From Anaerolineae bacterium (lineage in GTDB: Bacteria; Chloroflexota; Anaerolineae; B4-G1; DUEL01), in NCBI GenBank assembly GCA_025060135.1, contig JANXCY010000010.1, positions 23,218 to 87,217 on the forward strand: 64,000 bases of DNA. The letters are read 5' to 3'. The first letter of the stretch is position 1. Each line of letters starts with the position of its first letter. A program made the translations under genes and the position numbers. The notes beneath the pieces were generated by a model, which saw nothing but the letters and a program-made list of their open reading frames with translations, searched no databases and was not told the DNA's origin. This document shows positions 61,388-64,000 of this stretch, in pieces.

Positions 61388-62704
61388 ATGACAGCAACAG
61401 GGACGAAGCCGGTGCCCCGGGTGCTGGTAGTCGGCGCGGGGATTGCCGGAATGCAGGCGTCGCTGGACATCGCCAATGCCGGGTACGAAGTCGTGCTGGT
61501 GGAACGGCTCCCCTCTATCGGTGGCCGCATGGCCCAACTCTCGGAGACGTTCCCCACCCTGGATTGCTCCCAGTGTATTCTCACCCCCCGCACCGTAGAG
61601 GTCGGGCGCCACGAGAACATCCAGTTGCTCACTTACTCCGAGGTGGAATCCGTAACCGGCGAGGCCGGGCGATTTCAGGTCCGCATCCGCCGCCACGCGG
61701 CGTATGTGGACTGGGAGAAATGTACCGGCTGCGGTCTCTGCCAGGAGAAATGCCCGTCAAAAGTACCGGCGGAGTTTCAGCGCGGACTGGGTCCCCGGAA
61801 AGCCATTTACACCCTCTCGCCGCAGGCCGTCCCCAACAAACCCGTCATAGACCGGGAAGCCTGCATCTACTTCCAGAAGGGCCGCTGCCGGGCTTGCGAA
61901 AAGTTCTGCCCCACCGGCGCGATCGCCTACGAGCAGACGGATACGTTCGTGGAGACGGAGGTCGGCGCGATCATTCTGGCGACGGGCTACGACCTCTACG
62001 GCCTGGAGAACCTGCCGGAGTACGGCGGCGGCAAAATCCCGGACGTCATAGACGCGCTGGCCTTTGAACGGTTGCTCTCGGCGTCCGGCCCCACCGCCGG
62101 AAAGGTGCTCCGTCCGTCCGACGGCCGGGAGCCGAAGGAGGTGGTCTTCATCCAGTGTGCGGGGTCCCGGGAGCCGGTGCGGCACCTGTCCCACTGCTCC
62201 AAGATTTGCTGTATGTACAGCGCCAAGCAGGCCATTCTCTACCGCCACCGCGTCCACGACGGGCAGGCGTACATTTTCTACATTGACATCCGTTCTCCGG
62301 GCAAAGGGTACGAAGAATTCATCCAGCGGGCAATGGAGAAGGAAGACGTGGTCTACCTGCGCGGGAAGGTCTCGCGGGTCTTCGCGGAGAACGGGCGGGT
62401 GGTGGTGCTGGGCGCGGATACCCTCTCCGGCCAGCAGGTGCGCATCGCGGCGGACCTGGTGGTGGTGGCTCCGGCGCTGGTCCCCCGCCCGGAGACCCGC
62501 CGCCTGGCGCAGATGCTGGGCATCCCGGTAGACGATACGGGCTGGCTGACCGCCGCCAACGGCGACCTGCGCCCGATGGAGACGGAGCGTCCGGGCGTCT
62601 TCCTGGCGGGCACCGCTGTTGGGCCGATGGACATCCCGGAGACGGTAGCCCATGCCAGCGCGGCGGCGGCGCGGGTGATGGCGATGCTGAAACGTGAAAA
62701 GTGA
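61388..62704 (+). CDS. HdrA-like FAD and iron-sulfur oxidoreductase
   Basis: A 438-residue flavoprotein related to heterodisulfide reductase subunit A and QmoA, shorter than methanogen HdrA (about 650). VVGAGIAGMQASLDIANAG (about residues 14-32) binds FAD. DCSQCILTP (about 59-67), a ferredoxin insertion with CTGCGLCQEKCP (about 118-129) and CIYFQKGRCRACEKFCP (about 160-176), and QCAGSREPVRHLSHCSKICCMYSAKQA (near 258-284) are HdrA hallmarks. It should handle flavin-based electron transfer in the cytosol. HdrB and HdrC genes are not adjacent. ATG 61388 has AAGGAG, supplied by the end of the dispersed repeat. Confidence 0.85.
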   Translation: MTATGTKPVPRVLVVGAGIAGMQASLDIANAGYEVVLVERLPSIGGRMAQLSETFPTLDCSQCILTPRTVEVGRHENIQLLTYSEVESVTGEAGRFQVRIRRHAAYVDWEKCTGCGLCQEKCPSKVPAEFQRGLGPRKAIYTLSPQAVPNKPVIDREACIYFQKGRCRACEKFCPTGAIAYEQTDTFVETEVGAIILATGYDLYGLENLPEYGGGKIPDVIDALAFERLLSASGPTAGKVLRPSDGREPKEVVFIQCAGSREPVRHLSHCSKICCMYSAKQAILYRHRVHDGQAYIFYIDIRSPGKGYEEFIQRAMEKEDVVYLRGKVSRVFAENGRVVVLGADTLSGQQVRIAADLVVVAPALVPRPETRRLAQMLGIPVDDTGWLTAANGDLRPMETERPGVFLAGTAVGPMDIPETVAHASAAAARVMAMLKREK

Positions 62705-62756
62705 AACGTGAAGGTTGTAGAGACGGAGTACGGAGCACACAGCATGGAGGCCTCCT

Positions 62757-62948
62757 ATGCCCGACCGCGTCTTTGCTCAATGTCCCCACTGCGGGCAACC
62801 TAACGCCTACAGCCGGACCGAACTGGAAGAGACCCAGCCCGGTGCCAAAGTGTGGCGTTCTCTGCGGCCCCCGCGCCCTCCGGAGCCGCAGGAGTATGTC
62901 GTTACCTGCCAGTACTGCCACCGGGCCTTCAAAATCGTCGTGGAGTAG
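62757..62948 (+). CDS. Small zinc-ribbon protein
   Basis: A 63-residue protein with CPHCG (about residues 9-13) and CQYCH (about 50-54), a zinc-ribbon pair with an unusually long Pro-rich spacer. It has a GGAGG site seven bases before ATG 62757. The function is unknown; the position between the HdrA-like and membrane protein genes on the same strand suggests co-transcription. Confidence 0.7.
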   Translation: MPDRVFAQCPHCGQPNAYSRTELEETQPGAKVWRSLRPPRPPEPQEYVVTCQYCHRAFKIVVE

Positions 62949-62984
62949 ATAACTGCCTGGAGTTCTCCTGCTCAGGAGGTGTCT

Positions 62985-63461
62985 ATGACTGCCGACCTGC
63001 CCCCCGCCGCGCCGGAAGAAACGGGCGTGGCGGCAAAATCGGTGCCCCTCTCCCCCGCCGACGAGCGCCTGATGGCCTACTTTCGGGACCTGGAGCAGAA
63101 GTCGCTGGACACGCTGGAGGGCGCGGCCCGGCAACTGATCACCCTGGTCACCACGCTCCTCGGCCTCTTCTTCGGCGTCCTGGCCTTCAAAGATAGCCCC
63201 ACCTACCTGGCCCTGCCCGCCGTCCGCGTCCTGGGCGGCCTGGCTGCCGGATTCTACGTCCTGACCCTCTTCCTGGCGCTGAACGTGGTGATGCCCCGCC
63301 GCCTGGATGTGCCCCTCTCCAGCCTGACCGGGATGCGGCGGCTCCTGCAGGCCCTCTTTGACCGCAAGAGCCGCTCCCTCTTCTGGGCCCAGGCTGCTTT
63401 CGCCCTGGGCACCCTGGCCCTGCTGGCGCTCATCCTCCTGCTCCTGGCCCGCGCGGGCTGA
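62985..63461 (+). CDS. Hypothetical small membrane protein
   Basis: A 158-residue protein with a soluble N-terminus (about residues 1-40) and three hydrophobic helices (about 46-64, 75-98 and 128-155). MPRRLDVPLSSLTGMRRLLQALFDRKSR is the cytosolic-looking loop between helices two and three. No family is recognised, but the layout fits membrane partners of CHAT or caspase-like proteins in Chloroflexota; that is a guess. ATG 62985 follows AGGAGGTG; a GTG six bases upstream is less favourable. It precedes the CHAT-like gene by 86 bases. Confidence 0.65.
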   Translation: MTADLPPAAPEETGVAAKSVPLSPADERLMAYFRDLEQKSLDTLEGAARQLITLVTTLLGLFFGVLAFKDSPTYLALPAVRVLGGLAAGFYVLTLFLALNVVMPRRLDVPLSSLTGMRRLLQALFDRKSRSLFWAQAAFALGTLALLALILLLLARAG

Positions 63462-63465
63462 TTTC

Positions 63466-63535
63466 TTCGCCACGAAGACACGAAGTTTTGATTTTTTTCT
63501 TTATCCTTGTGTCCTTGTGTCTTCGGGAGTAAAAG
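63466..63535. repeat. Dispersed 8-bp-period repeat with inverted arms (copy 3)
   Basis: TTCGCCACGAAGACACGAAG on the left and CCTTGTGTCCTTGTGTCTTC on the right flank a T-rich centre. It fills the gap between the membrane protein and CHAT-like genes. Confidence 0.8.
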
Positions 63536-63547
63536 AGAGGAGGCCCC

Positions 63548-63970
63548 ATGTTCACTTTGAGCCTTTCCCCCGATGGCGATCGCGTTGCGGTGAGGGCAGA
63601 TGGCCAGCCCAGCCACAGTTTCCCCCTGGCCGACCTGGCCCTGACGGAAGCGCAGGCGAAAGAGTTCCTGGCTGACCCGTCCCGCTACGGGCGGCGCCTC
63701 TTCTCTCTGCTTTTTCCGGACCGCTCCTTTGCCCGGCAGGCCCTGGACGCGCTCCCCCCGGCTCCCCACCCCGACGGCGTCCTGCTCCTGGAGGTCCCAC
63801 CGCCTGCGCCGGACGCGCCCGACCTGCACTCCGTCCTCTGGGAGTATCTCCACGACGGCACCGGCTTCCTGGCGACGCGCTACGGGATGGCGCGGGGGGG
63901 GGGGGGGGGCGGCAACGCCCGAACCCCCGACGCGCCCACAACCCCGACGCCGCCCAGGGGAGAGGCGTAG
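63548..63970 (+). CDS. N-terminal part of a CHAT-domain-like protein, interrupted by poly-G
   Basis: A 140-residue frame with a GGAGG site. The first 115 residues (LSLSPDGDRVAVRADGQPSHSFPLADL, YGRRLFSLLFPD, DLHSVLWEYLHDGTGFLATRYGMARG) look like the beginning of a Chloroflexota CHAT-domain (caspase-like) protein, in which WEYL(Y/H)DG starts the domain. After residue 115 a run of six glycines comes from a 16-G tract, and the frame stops soon after in low-complexity sequence. The other frames stay open to the window edge, so the gene may be frameshifted at the tract. The His-Cys dyad is not reached. Confidence 0.55.
   Translation: MFTLSLSPDGDRVAVRADGQPSHSFPLADLALTEAQAKEFLADPSRYGRRLFSLLFPDRSFARQALDALPPAPHPDGVLLLEVPPPAPDAPDLHSVLWEYLHDGTGFLATRYGMARGGGGGGNARTPDAPTTPTPPRGEA
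63894..63909. repeat. 16-base poly-G tract in the CHAT-like gene
   Basis: Sixteen consecutive G residues in the coding strand. This length is prone to slippage, so it could be phase-variable or an assembly or sequencing artefact. Confidence 0.85.
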
Positions 63971-64000
63971 CCAGACGGAGGCGGGGCGCGGCGGAGAGGG

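Overview
The window is a gene-dense, G+C-rich bacterial chromosome segment that most resembles a thermophilic, largely anaerobic member of the Chloroflexota (Anaerolineae-like). The pointers are the adjacent Chlor_Arch_YYY (DUF2298) and TIGR03663 membrane proteins, a lipoprotein-like NBR1-Ig protein, a TtuA-type tRNA thiolase, archaeal-type prolyl-tRNA synthetase, myo-inositol-1-phosphate synthase, and ferredoxin-linked enzymes (KorBC, aldehyde:ferredoxin oxidoreductase, an HdrA-like flavoprotein). This placement is inference from gene content; no rRNA or phylogenetic marker was compared.

Layout. 1-5447: a truncated sensory membrane protein, an APC permease with an SsnA-like aminohydrolase, an NBR1-Ig envelope protein and a PaaI-type thioesterase. 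5571-8108 (minus): three tRNA genes (Gly, Cys, Leu) run straight into korB-korC and an SDR gene. 8102-16282: a metallophosphoesterase, a DUF4349 lipoprotein, MazG, Dcd, TtuA, small membrane proteins, a UspA protein, a half-size chromate transporter and tRNA-Ser. 16364-20672 (minus): an ArsR-ino1-CDP-alcohol phosphatidyltransferase-YjbQ-peptide binding protein operon behind a promoter with a palindromic operator. 20697-25188: AsnRS, a slipin, a bicupin and an iron alcohol dehydrogenase. 25433-33192 (minus): a three-gene cassette of very large polytopic glycosyltransferase-like proteins. 33321-41907: GuaB, then on the minus strand a ferritin-like protein, ProS with a structured attenuator-like leader, a GH57-like protein, a broken DUF1028 gene, RadA and FtsY.

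41958-47310 (minus): a BMP/nucleoside-type ABC importer (ATPase, permease, and a permease carrying its own N-terminal BMP binding domain without a signal peptide) immediately behind tRNA-Asn and its terminator. 47546-56942 (plus): a compact catabolic cluster with nitroreductase, unknown protein, CoA-transferase A and B, ferredoxin, IclR regulator, cupin, TIM-barrel-like protein, creatininase-family hydrolase, tungsten aldehyde:ferredoxin oxidoreductase and Ldh-type dehydrogenase. It is bounded by a consensus promoter with a palindrome and by a terminator, and is the best candidate here for an undescribed pathway. 56954-60944 (minus): ClpC, a tyrosine recombinase with nearby repeat sites, and the remains of a vapBC-like toxin-antitoxin locus. 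61388-64000: an HdrA-like flavoprotein, a zinc-ribbon protein, a small membrane protein and the start of a CHAT-like protein broken by a 16-G tract.

Two themes recur. tRNA genes sit directly upstream of metabolic operons with no room for a separate promoter (korBC and the BMP importer). Degenerate 8-9 bp tandem repeats occupy many intergenic gaps and have also entered coding sequences in frame (two of the large membrane proteins and the tail of the ABC ATPase).
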